Assembly: GCA_036346225.1 (NCBI GenBank)
Contig: JARFIW010001109.1
Span: forward strand, 852,501 to 916,500
Direction: 5' to 3'
DNA: 64,000 bases
From: Platerodrilus igneus
Taxonomy: Eukaryota; Arthropoda; Insecta; Coleoptera; Lycidae
Position numbers and translations under genes: made by a program. Shown piece after piece: positions 1 to 10,087 of the stretch. Below the pieces are notes generated by a model. That model had not been told where the DNA came from and searched no databases. It saw nothing but the letters and a program-made list of their open reading frames with translations. Positions within the stretch are counted from its first letter, which is position 1; every line of letters begins with the position of its first letter.

Positions 1-2688
1 AAAACTAAAATTGAAAATTGCATTTATATTGAAAAGTCATCCAAATATTAATATCATGAAGAAGTAGCAACTCTCAATACAACAGCACGATCAGGGAATT
101 GTCACGTAGTAGGCCATAACTAATTTTTAGTGTAAAACCAACATTTAGCAATGATATTGGCGATATCAAAATAAATTGTTATTTACTTAGAGAAGCATTC
201 GGTCTGATTACATATTTAAGCAAATTGAATTTCTGGATTTTACATATTGCAAATGACGTCAAACTAACAGTAATCAAAGGCCCGACTAACGGAATCCTTT
301 GTTATGAACAGAAAGCTATCTGATTGAGCATGGCGTACGTGCCATTTACCAAGTTTTCTAGACTTTGTTATAATAAAACTCGTGGAACAAATGGTTCGAT
401 AACCAGAATTAAATGCTATATATGAGTGAATTTATTTTGAAAAGGATTGCTACATTTTCTGCGACCCAATAAAGTGATCTTAAAATTACTAAGTTACACT
501 AAGTGAAAGTACAAATTGTGTTTAAAAGTGCAGTTCAGTTTTGTCGATGTTAAAATCATAAGCAAATTAGTATGTTTTAAACTAGTTAGGCTATGAGGCA
601 TTTTTGGGCGCCAAGTATTACTGTTAAGTGCTAATTCACATAGTACTCCTAGCATTTCTCCAAATATTGCTTTAAGTGTTAATCCAAATCAGACTTCCAG
701 CATTTCTACAAATATTACTCCAAGTATTAGACTTCAAATATTAGAGTGCAAATATTGTTTTCAATTTTTAAATATTCCCTTTACTGATTATTTTGGCTTT
801 AACCTAATTGGCTTGGTGGTATTGAAATTGATTAATTCCTAATTGGTTTTTGACTAGGAGCTATTTTGGGTTTTGAGTAGTTTCACTCGAGCATCAATCT
901 TTGAGACTGGAGTTTCTGTTCAAAGATTGGAAGCATTGGGAAGCCGTGTACTAAAAAAACTATTTTATTTGATAAAACCGAAACCGTTAGTCAAAAGTTT
1001 ACAAAAATATAAGGAAACGGATCGAATATTTGCTAGAAAAATTTGTATTAACAGAAAGCTATTCTCAACTAAAAATGGACTAAATAGTTTTAGCAGGCAT
1101 TTAGTTCATTTTATAAAAATCACCTGCAAGACAAGTGATGAACCTAATGAGACGAGACGGTAGGATATTAAGACATAAAGAAACATAGTAGATTACCCGA
1201 ATCCGTCAACTGGAAATACTAGCGGTTCCTGGGAGTTGTCTTTAACCAATCTGAGAAGGAAACGAGGTATCTTGATAATTTTTGCAACGAAGTATTCAAA
1301 TATGGATACCGCCGATTGTCAGTCCCGTCAAACAAGGGATATTTTTTATTTATTTTTATATGTATTTCTATAACTGTTATTATTTTCTGCTTTCTTCTTT
1401 TGTACGATAATTCATTCAAGTTTCTTCTCGGTCACTGATTATTTTAAGCTTGTGATTAGAAATTCCTGATCTTTGAAAGAAATTTTGTATTACGGTAGCA
1501 CATTATAAATGGATACAAAACTAAGATGTGATTCATTAATTTTCCAGTCAAGTAATTAAATTCAGTATCTTATCTATTTAATGGCATTTATAAGAGGTTA
1601 TAATTAGAAAATTAAGTATAATGTGTATGTTATGGTCTAAACGATGGAACTGCAATACTTCTATCTAAAATACTAAAAGAAGACAATTTATTTTTATATG
1701 GTGTTCAGAAATTGTTGGTCAGATCAAGGGGTATTTAAAAAAGAAAATTAATAAACGTATCAATACACGTTTTCTTGTAATGGATAGAAGACTCAAAAAT
1801 TTTATTAAATTTCTGAATGGTTGCTTGTCTTGCCCCTAAAAAACGCATAATATTGAATTAGGGCTATCTGATTTCTGACAGAACGCGGTGCTGAAATTTT
1901 TGCTAGACGGATTCTCAATGTTCAGATATTAGCAACAGATGTACGATACCCACCATCCTTCACATTGTTACGTGTCATTTTGACGAGTATCAAATTCCTT
2001 CTCGTAATGTAATTTCGTTAACGTTATGTTTAAATGAAGCGTCTTGTTTGAACATGTATATGTCTTTTTGTTGAGAATTACACGGTTGGTTGTCAACGAC
2101 CGTCGAACATGAGAATAGACTCCTCAGTGCGAGCGGGGATGTGATAGTTTCCCGCAGTATACCGAATATCTTTTACCGGTAAGTTGAAGTGTAAGTTGTG
2201 GTAAGAAGTCTTTTCCATGATCCTTTCTCGTCTCTTTATCTATCTTGTCTACAGGACCTTTTTGTAGAAGGTAGTGCAGATTTGGATAGCCCCTTCCACA
2301 CCGATTGTATTTGATAAACTGGGTTAAAAATCGTAAGCAAAAAATTTCATTTTATTGTACGAAGACGTAATTTTATAGCTGATAATATAATCGTCAATGA
2401 ACGTTTAAAAGATCTCACGTAACTTTAAGATATGTCAATGTATTAAAATGTAAGAATTAACTTTAACAACATATTTTTACAAAATGAATCTGAACGACTT
2501 TGTGTACATCAGATAGACCAGAGATCAAAGAATTAATCATCCACGCCCAATCTATTACTTCGCACATATGTCAACAAGTTCTCACAATTAACTCTAAATG
2601 TAGGGAGATGCAGCTTTGCTCAAAAAAGACGCCTAATAGACGTTTTTCTGTCAGAGAATCTTAGAAAGCTGTACAACGTCCAAGTACT

Positions 2689-2690
<2 letters not shown>
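1..2690. other. AT-rich stretch without a recognised gene
   Basis: No open frame here has recognisable domains or convincing splice context. The longest frames are short, lack ATG starts and have AT-driven composition. A perfect TGACGTCA palindrome lies near 254 and a GGCGCC-containing motif near 606. I see nothing else to name. Confidence 0.5.

Positions 2691-2693
<3 letters not shown>

Positions 2694-2730
<37 letters not shown>
2694..2730. repeat. (AT)n microsatellite
   Basis: An uninterrupted alternating TA run of about 37 bp is read directly. Confidence 0.95.
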
Positions 2731-2734
<4 letters not shown>

Positions 2735-3071
2735 TATATATAAGTACGTGGCAGGTTTGGAGGTCAACCACAATATCGATTTTCTGTTGATTGAGTGGGA
2801 TTCTTAAAGAGACAGCAAATATGCGTTATACGAAGGAAGATAGCTAAAGGCTGGAGGTAAAAATGGTGGAAAGGTGTCTGATTGGTCGAATGCTAGAAAT
2901 TTTCAAGAGGCTTGCGACGGTTACATGTTGTTGAGCAGTTTTCAGGCTAAAAGCACGGTGGAATGAGAATTTTCGGTTGTACAAATTCGTTACGTGTAAA
3001 TTTTTAGAATCAGTTATGATGAAATGAGCTTTTTGACTAAAATAGGGTACAAAGAGGGGTGTATTGAAAAA

Positions 3072-3079
3072 TATAAATA
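3072..3079 (+). promoter_or_regulatory. TATA-box-like TATAAATA
   Basis: TATAAATA is followed about 25-30 bp later by a pyrimidine-rich start-like stretch (TCTCTTACGCTC), then roughly 170 bp of leader before the ATG at 3271. The same layout occurs in LTRs and in host promoters. No LTR partner was found, so the assignment is open. Confidence 0.35.
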
Positions 3080-3270
3080 CACTAGGAGACGCGATAAAGT
3101 TCTCTTACGCTCTTACTCTCTCTTGCTTCGCTTAGCTAGTAAATGCAACATCCAAATTTAAAAGTGTATAAACCAGTGTTAGTACAGTACGTCGATAGTT
3201 TATTAAACGTGTGAATTGCACAAGTAAGTGCTAGTTAATAGACGGTGCAGTTATTACACTCAACAAACTA

Positions 3271-3516
3271 ATGGAAGGATGGTACAAGGGTAAGCGAGAT
3301 GAGAAGTGTTGGGAACGAGAATGCTTGAGGTTTAGTAATTACGGAAGATTAAGCTTGGTCGAGACAATTATCGGGGTAGAAACACTGAAGGCGGCTGCAG
3401 AGTTTTGGATAGCGCGTGGAAATGGGTTTGATCTACGTATAACAGCAAAGTGTATGGAAGCACGCGAGGTTTTGGACAACATCTTCAGAGGTGACGATAG
3501 CAAAAGCTTATTCCAG
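3271..3516 (+). CDS. Candidate first coding exon, unknown product
   Basis: The sequence shows an ATG-initiated frame of 82 codons ending exactly at a donor-like junction (CAG followed by GTAACG), which leaves the exon in phase 0. The peptide opens MEGWYKGKRDEKCWERE and is rich in charged residues (Arg, Lys, Glu). It contains the segment GVETLKAAAEFWIARGNG and ends in DDSKSLFQ. Composition looks more protein-like than neighbouring AT-driven frames. A TATA box lies about 200 bp upstream. If the donor is not used, the frame runs on to a stop at 3582. I do not recognise a domain or family. It could be a host gene's first exon or the start of a gag-like frame of an LTR element. No downstream exon was identified. 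Confidence 0.35.
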
Positions 3517-4124
3517 GTAACGAAATTAATTTCTATTTGCTATTGCTTGAACATTTTGTGCTGTTATTTTGTGCATGAGTGATTTGACATATTGGGGATG
3601 TATTTTATGACCATAAAAACTCATTTGAAGGGGTATATGTAAAGGACAATTGGTATTTATTATTTATAAGTGTTAATAAATGAAATAAAATTTTGATGTA
3701 AGGTGTAAACGGGTCTTTAAGGTTGTTTTAAACAAAGAAGCGATGTATTTAGGCATTTAGAGTAACTGGGTTTATAATGAGCTCACCATAGACCAGAATA
3801 AAAGTCAATTTAGGGTTTCACGACGGGCCTATCTACTCGTATAAAATAAAATTGAAAATAGAAATCATGAAATTTTAAAAAGTTTAAAGATTGAGATTGT
3901 AACATTTTATGAAGCTGTTTATACGAATGTGTCAATATTTTCTTTGTAATGGAAACTTTTTAATATGTATGAATAAAAAAGTTGTTTGTCTCGTTGCATT
4001 ATTTAAGTGGTAATTTTATTTGACTGTATATGTGAGAAAGAGTGAACTTATGATGGGAAGTATCCAGGAAGAAGCAGATTGTAGAGCTAGCCGGGGTGTG
4101 CAGAAATAAGGAGGCGTTGCAGAG

Positions 4125-4477
4125 GTATTGGAAGATTTTTTTATTTGTTATTATTTTTTTTTCAGAAAAATTTTATGACGGCCCAACAACGCTGGGACTC
4201 GAAGGCGATCCCGATATATTTAGAGTAACCACAGCAATTTTATGTTGACCCAAGCGTGGGGCACGATTTGTTTATCGACTTTCACTGCAATTTTATGGGG
4301 CCCAATTCGTGGGGCGAGAATCGAGTCCAGAGGTTTAACCACAGCAAATTTTATGCAGCCCAACACGCTGGGGCTCGATTTTTCCCGACTTCCACAACAA
4401 TATATATATATATATATATTGTTGTGTAAAATTTTTCTGAAAAAAAAATAATAACAAATAAAAAAATCTTCCAATAC
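4125..4477. mobile_element. Short element with perfect 51-bp inverted repeats
   Basis: Positions 4125-4175 and 4427-4477 are exact reverse complements over 51 bp, starting GTATTGGAAGA and ending TCTTCCAATAC. The right arm is preceded by a second palindrome, CACAACAA-(TA)n-TTGTTGTG (about 4393-4426). The interior holds four primer-binding-site-like units, listed separately. No clear target duplication is visible (flanks GCAGAG and AGGACA). The perfect arms suggest recent formation or gene conversion. It may be a MITE-like or foldback derivative of an LTR element. Confidence 0.6.
4171..4386 (+). repeat. Array of four PBS-like units
   Basis: Four degenerate copies of a unit shaped like ATTTTATG-GCCCAA-CGTGGGGC-CGA begin near 4171, 4233, 4287 and 4343, the last three about 55 bp apart. 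The core resembles the TGGCGCCCAACGTGGGGC primer-binding site used by retroelements primed with tRNA-Lys. No LTR abuts the array. A related array lies at 33440-33675, likewise followed by an (AT)n run. Confidence 0.5.
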
Positions 4478-4963
4478 AGGACAGGTTATTTGCAGTCCGC
4501 AATGTACAACAATCTAAAAAATAAGATGTATCTGTAAATAAACCCTTATGAAAATAATGAAAGCTTATCACCTATACAAATCGAGCTAATTGTTGCATAG
4601 CCATTAAGAAAACAATAGCTCTATTATTTCACAAGGGGACGAAACATCCACTGACTGGTTTCAACTTTCGTAAGCTTCGTCAGAGTGACTTAGTTTCCAA
4701 CAACCCTATGAAGTAATCGACGCAATTATACTGATATGAGTTCGAAGGAATCTTTGTACTATGGCAAAAGTAAATAATATCGCCATCAGGTGGTAAAACA
4801 CCAACACTAATAAGTGTGGAAGTACAAAAATTGATCCGAAACTACATCGTAGTTCTATAGATGGCTATACAAGTATGTTTTGCCTTTGTGATTTGCAGAA
4901 TGTTATAGCAAAATTTATTTGCAAACATAAGAAACCTTCTCGTGGCGCCACGAGGTTTCTTAA
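4478..4963. other. Gap with a 35-bp hairpin
   Basis: There is no gene. A near-perfect palindrome at 4928-4962 (arms TAAGAAACCT and AGGTTTCTTA around CGTGGCGCCACG) sits just outside the Penelope-like element's 3' side. Confidence 0.5.
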
Positions 4964-5379
4964 ATTTATTTAATCCTTGATCACAGGCTTCTAAAAATTT
5001 GCAAACAACTAGACTAAATTATTCATAAATCAATTGCAACTTACAAGATAAGTTGTTTTAAAATTGACATCTAATATGTATAAGAAAAAACGTGAAAATA
5101 AAATTGTCAAATTTTGAAATCTTTCAAATTAACTTTTTTAACAGGATACCTGATACCTTTATTTAATGTATATGCCATGCTATATATGAAAGTTGTGTTT
5201 GTTATCTGTGCGCGCGTATTTATATGTATATGTGTATGTATTTAACAAATATTACATTAGGCACGTAGCAATGTTTTGAAATTAAGTAAATATGTGTAAA
5301 TCGAGCTCAAACCACTAATATAAGTTTTTTATTTATACTATTTTTTGCACGAAAATGTGATACGTTTCAAGGAAGTCTT

Positions 5380-6204
5380 TTTTGTTAATTTTCTTCCGAA
5401 AAATTTTTTGGATTTTTGAAATCTATTCTATGATCTAAATTAGTCGAATGACTTGACAAGAATTTGGTTTAACTTTTATGACACTTTTGTGTTTGTCCAA
5501 TATACAGGCAATCACAATCTAAACAATTAATTTGATATACAATATTTTTTTGAAATAGTTTGGGTGTTTTATCTTTTAATTTTGAAAAGAGATTGTTGAC
5601 TGTTAAAATATTTTTCTTTGCATATTTAAAACTATAATTTTTAAATACCTCAATTAGCTTATGAGTTAATTGGGTTTTATATAATTGATATTGTTTTATA
5701 TATTTCTAAACTTTTACTATTATTACTACTTGGGTTATTACTGCCTATATTGCAGTTACTGTTGTTTGTGTTTCTATATTCTTCAGAAGTATATAGTAAT
5801 TTTGTTGTAAGGGATTAGGATAATTGTTGTTTTTTAAAATGTTAAAAAAATTTTTTATATTTTATTGTAGACTCTTGGATGAGATATTCTTTTGATTGGA
5901 TTTTTTAATCCTAAAATGAAATTTATGTTTGTTTTAAAAGAGCGATACGAAAAATAATTTAAATATCTATTGGAATGGGTTGATTTTTGATACCAATCTA
6001 AAATTATTTTATTTTCATTATTCGAATTAATAACATGTCCAAGAACGGTACCGAGTTATTGGATTTTGATTCTGTGGTAAATTGGATATGATTATTATAA
6101 CTGTTAAAAATATTAAAAGCTTCAACTATTTTATTTTCCGGGATAGCTGTTACTATATAGTCAACAAATTTCTTTAAGAATGGAAACTTAAATTCTTGTG
6201 CTTT
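5380..6204 (-). pseudogene. Penelope-like RT and GIY-YIG endonuclease remnant
   Basis: Read on the minus strand, the fragment begins in the RT palm with FVDYIVTAIPENKI near 6170, where the family norm is a VDD-type motif, so the second Asp is replaced. It continues with FNSYNNHIQFT and VPFLDMLLIR (about 6010-6110), then frame-shifted thumb segments. Near 5485-5550 come YQINCLDCDCLYIGQTQ, the Cys-rich lead-in and IGQT core typical of the Penelope GIY-YIG nuclease. The C-terminal H.IDF.NP region lies at 5380-5450. Several stops and frameshifts interrupt it. The N-terminal part of the RT is missing. Function in intact relatives: target-primed reverse transcription with GIY-YIG nicking. Confidence 0.75.
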
Positions 6205-6400
6205 ATCAAGTCATTCGACTAATTTAAATCGTAGAATAGATTTCCAAAATCCAAAAATGTTAGAATCAGAAAAAGATAAACACAAAAGATTATATCGCTT
6301 GAAATATTTCACATTATCAGTGCAAAAAATATTATAAATAAAAAACTGATATTAGTAGTTCGAGTTCGATTTACACTTAATTTTAAAACATAGATACACG
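6204..6400 (+). pseudogene. Inverted copy of Penelope GIY-YIG C-terminus
   Basis: On the plus strand the frame reads HSTNLNRRIDFQNPKMLESE and then KDKHKRLYRLKYF. This matches the equivalent minus-strand segment of the main copy and the H-F-D-F / E-K-R pattern of Penelope endonuclease C-termini. It joins the RT fragment at 6204 in opposite orientation and is a broken duplicate, not an independent gene. Confidence 0.65.
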
Positions 6401-6441
6401 TCTAATGTAATATTTGTTAAGTACATTATGTACTTATAAAT

Positions 6442-6480
6442 ACACACACGCACGCACGTAGCACGCACACACACACACAA
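6442..6480. repeat. (CA)n-rich microsatellite
   Basis: An interrupted CACACA/CACGCACG run inside the inverted Penelope tail. Confidence 0.85.
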
Positions 6481-6649
6481 TTTTTTAAAACAGCTCATCT
6501 TGTAAGTTGCAATTAATTTATGTATAATTTAGCCTAGTTGTTTGTAAAATTTTAAAAGCCGGTGATCGAGGATTAAATTATTTCCGAAAATTTAGGTATT
6601 AAAAAAGGGTTTTCGGTTTTACCAGTTGACCTTGAACGCATTATAAAAC

Positions 6650-6673
6650 ATATATATATATATATATATATAT
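6650..6673. repeat. (AT)n microsatellite
   Basis: An alternating TA run read directly, close to the outer end of the Penelope-like element. Confidence 0.9.
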
Positions 6674-6723
6674 TTTAGGTAGTTTATTACACAAGGTAAG
6701 TTGATAAATACTATCGTATTATA

Positions 6724-6815
6724 TGCTGTGACAACGCCGCACGTTGGGGCGTCACTAAAAGAGTGCTGTGACAACACCTCGTTTTGATGCGCCGCTAAAA
6801 GAGTGCTGTGATAAA
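6724..6815 (+). repeat. 40-bp tandem repeat, about 2.3 copies
   Basis: TGCTGTGA recurs at 6724, 6764 and 6804, exactly 40 bp apart. The shared segments include CTAAAAGAG before each repeat. The first unit contains GCCGCACGTTGGGGCG, reminiscent of the primer-binding-site-like units elsewhere in the window. Confidence 0.75.
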
Positions 6816-6839
6816 GATACAGCAAATTGTAAAATTTGA

Positions 6840-8548
6840 AATTATTCTTTCTAACTTTACTTTGCCTGACTAGCTCAACGGAAATGTTAGAATTTATAAA
6901 AAGAAATCAAATACAGCAATATCATAAAGCATTTATACAGTATGAAATATTTTCTCTCATACAAAAGCATATAGAACATTTACAACATCGTTTGTTTCAA
7001 ATATCAAATTATTTCTAATAAGTACTTATTTACTTAACTATAAAAATATTCCTTACTTTCGTCAGATTTAAATTTACAGAACTAAATCTATTCTCTTACA
7101 AATAGTTTACTTGGCATTTTATTGTCAAGCTTGTAAAATTTGTTTTGGCCAAAAAATTCTTGACAGATAATCTATTAAAAGGCCGGAGTGCTACGAACTC
7201 CGCTCATAAACCTCCCTGGTAAATACCCTTACACAAAAAAATATTATATGATTAGGACCTATTCTAGCTTAAATTAAATGACAAAATTCAAGTATCAATT
7301 GTAAATAATATAAATCTAAAAGTAATACTTGCAAAATCCAAAAAAATGTGTCTTCGAGTAATTAACGGTATTAAATATCTTCAGCTTCTCGGCTTTATTT
7401 TTAAATTGACGTTCAAAATCAGCTAACAAGATTTCCATTTAAATCTCCATTTAGAAACAGCAGTTACCAAAGTACATATTTGCTTAAATCTTTCTTTCAA
7501 TTATTTAATAAAATTTTTTAAAGAAGCGCTATATTGATGAGTTTACCTTCTTCATTGTATATAACTACACTTAATAATTTCCATTTTCTATGCAGGTTAC
7601 GTTTAAAACATCACTTCTGTATTGATTGTAACATCGTAATTATTAAATTAAGGTATGCGTACTGCATACTTCAAATATCTTCGCAAAGCAGCATGCTCGC
7701 AACTCAATTAGAATAACACTTCGCAATCGAATTCATGAATGAATCTTTTTAACAAACGCTTCCATTTATATACAAATTATCTATTTTCTAGAATATACTA
7801 GTGTTTGCGTGATTCCATTCCAAATAATACACGCCCATCTGACGTGTTCAAATTGTTGCGTTTTATTACCTCGTTATTGCGTTCCACTTATTAGTGACGT
7901 GCGCTGCTCGTCTTTATTTGACACCCAAGGTTATTGTGGAGTCGTATACTAATTCAGTAATTACAAATGTTAATAAAAAAACTTTTATCAATTTTTATTA
8001 GATTTTTATGGGGGTTTTAATGTTCCGGCCACTTCTTAGAATAAATGTGTTAGTTATTAATTAGGTCATACTAAATTGAAGTATTTTCTATATTCCTAAT
8101 ATTCTAGAAAATTCTTTATTTAGAATAAATTTATGTTGTATGTAGGGTAATTAATTTAAGCTTTATAATGCAAATGAGTTGTTTTTTATAGAAAATATTT
8201 GCTTTCACGGTAAAACGTGTTTTTAATACACATTTAGATTAAAATTAGGGTTTTAAATACACATTAAAATTAAAGCATTTCGTCTTTAACAAGATTCATT
8301 GTTCTTACGTTAAATAGAACATGTTCTACATGCAACAGGAAATATACTTTTTAAATGATAATTAATGGCTATGTATTTATACGCTCCCACCATACCGGGC
8401 GACTATCTATACACGTGAATTTTTAGCTTGTATATCAGTGAAGAAAAGTGCGCTTGTATTATACATAATCATGAATTCATGGAAATTTCCATTTTTTCCA
8501 AATTATCCCATATTTGAATGGACTTTATTTGTAGAATCCGGGCTTCAA
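6840..8548. other. AT-rich stretch without a recognised gene
   Basis: Only short frames with AT-driven composition are present. I see no domain, no repeat family member and no splice-supported exon. Confidence 0.5.
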
Positions 8549-8563
8549 TGACCTCTCATGACC

Positions 8564-8861
8564 TTACATGTGATTTTCCAATGCTCCACCCGAAGGTACT
8601 ACATTGGCCAGGAAGCGAGTTTTTTTTTTACCTGGAAAATTTGGAATTTTGCCGAACCCTTGCTGTTCCAAGCAAGGTAGGGATCTTTAACGTGCGTGAC
8701 TACACTCACACACGGGACCTCCATTTTACCTCTCACCCGAACGAGGGTGTATTTTTGTGAAAAATTCTCGCCTAACATTTTTCAAGCGGAGCGTGTCGGG
8801 ATTCAAACCCGGGACCTTTGGCGTAGTAGTCACACACATACCACTACGCCACGGAGCCGCC
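8564..8861 (-). mobile_element. tRNA-derived SINE, copy 1
   Basis: The copy is flanked by a 15-bp target duplication, TGACCTCTCATGACC (8549-8563) and TGACCTCTCGTGACC (8862-8876). On the minus strand it begins with a tRNA-like head: A-box-like GTGGCGTAGTGG, then B box GGTTTGAATCC. The body contains GCACGTTAAAGATCCC and GCAAGGGTTCGGCAAAATT, and it ends GGAAAATCACATGTAAGG. Five further copies in the window share this body. The central segment recalls deeply conserved metazoan SINE domains, but I cannot confirm which. Intact copies would be Pol III transcribed and mobilised by a LINE. Confidence 0.85.
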
Positions 8862-8991
8862 TGACCTCTCGTGACCCCTTATCACGTCAATATATAATAG
8901 TTAATAAGATGAAATAATAACTTAAACTTTTATGCAAAACCCAAATAGTCATTTCAAATTGAGCTAGTAATTGAACGATAGAAAATATAAG

Positions 8992-9063
8992 GTCCCGGAG
9001 AGGATTCAAACCTGTATCTTAGGCTTTCACAGCCCATGCGTTTTCCAATTGCGTCACCGAGAC
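8992..9063 (-). tRNA. tRNA-like sequence, probably pseudogene or SINE head
   Basis: Read on the minus strand, 72 bp start GTCTCGG and end CCGGGAC, a 7-bp acceptor stem with one wobble pair. The sequence contains ACGCAATTGG (A-box-like) and GGTTTGAATCC (B box). The anticodon stem TGGGC/GCCTA closes a 7-nt loop, TGTGAAA. Position 33 is G instead of U, and the D stem and outer T stem pair poorly, so it is unlikely to be a working tRNA. An unusually GC-rich 250 bp lies upstream of it, which may belong to the same retroposon. Confidence 0.5.
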
Positions 9064-10087
9064 GGGTGGCTACAATTGGAATAAGATACTGCAAGACGGA
9101 AGCCACCAAACTTCTCGTGCGCCATTAACCCGCTTCAATTTTATCAACCAATGAAGTCGTCGTACATTAGCGTCAACCCACCAGTCACTAGGTACCGAAG
9201 CTTACCGACATCCGAATTGCATTGCGTAACCCGGGCCAGGGTTGCTTACATCCATGGACATCATCTACGCTACACCAGACCCAGGTTTTCGCCATGAAGC
9301 CACAACATACAACTCTTCAACATAGGAAGTCGTTTAGCAATTTTACAAACTAAAGTGCTAGTGATAGCGTTAAAGACAATTGCAATTTAATTACGCACAC
9401 AAAACAATTGTATGTAATGTTAATATATAATAAATTCATATTAATATTTTAACTTGTAAATAAATGTTTCTCGTGCACCATTTACATATAATGTAGTTCA
9501 GAAAAGCCCGGCATTGCAAAAAATTTCAAAACCATATTGCAGATAGAAGTATTATGAGAGTGAGAGACATCTTGAAAGTCATTACAAATAACCAATAGAT
9601 GATGCGATAGAGACATGTAATTACTATTTTCGTAAAATTTACCATTAGTAATTGTGAAAGTAGTGTCAGCTTAAAAACTGATCGAGGTGTTTATTTACAG
9701 TGAGTGTTTTAACAAGCAATTTTGTGAAAAATAGAAATTTCACATGAAGATTTAATTGGCCGATACTTATGATTTGAATGAAGATCTAACACAACAACAA
9801 TTCATAGAATCGCATCATTCAACTTTTGGTAATGAAACATTAGGAAAATACTGTTTACAATTGATTTGCAGAGTTTAGATTTCGTAAAAGTTGACCAAGA
9901 TGGAATTACGTGACCTAACGTGTCCAGCAAGTAAAAGGTTTATGTATCATCGGCATTCCTGGACATCCGTAAATTCTAAAGATAAATTGAAAATAAACCG
10001 TTGTTTATAATTTATAAATATGTATTTGTGGAATTTTAAAAGTAAGTCGTAAATTGGTTGTATCGATGTGGCTGGGATTTAACAGTA
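9064..10087. other. No recognised gene; GC-richer part to about 9310
   Basis: Positions 9064-9310 are clearly richer in G and C than the surroundings and abut the tRNA-like sequence, so they may form one retroposed unit. From 9310 to 10087 the sequence is AT-rich and featureless to me. Confidence 0.4.

Larger units (their letters stand above)
4964..6588 (-). mobile_element. Penelope-like element with inverted 3'-end copy
   Basis: The minus strand carries RT and GIY-YIG endonuclease remnants at 5380-6204, followed by a 3' tail down to about 4964. The segment 6204-6588 is an inverted, diverged copy of 4964-5462: both encode the C-terminal part of the endonuclease plus 3' tail, on opposite strands, meeting at the TCATTCGACTAATT junction. 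Penelope-like elements are known to end in such pseudo-LTR or inverted self-copies, so this arrangement fits the family. The copy is 5'-truncated and disrupted and cannot encode a working protein. The right arm carries a (CA)n expansion absent from the left arm. Confidence 0.75.

Noticed and set aside
4640..4690. Hammerhead-ribozyme-like CTGACGAAGCTTACGAAA on the minus strand next to the Penelope-like element
   Set aside because: CTGANGA and GAAA are present, but the intervening AGCTTAC cannot form stem II, so the core fold fails. Penelope elements can carry hammerheads, which is why it was checked.
8518..8917. Plus-strand frames over SINE copy 1 (and the same over 32256-32523 and 61193-61420)
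   Set aside because: They read through a SINE in antisense; the similarity among them is SINE homology.
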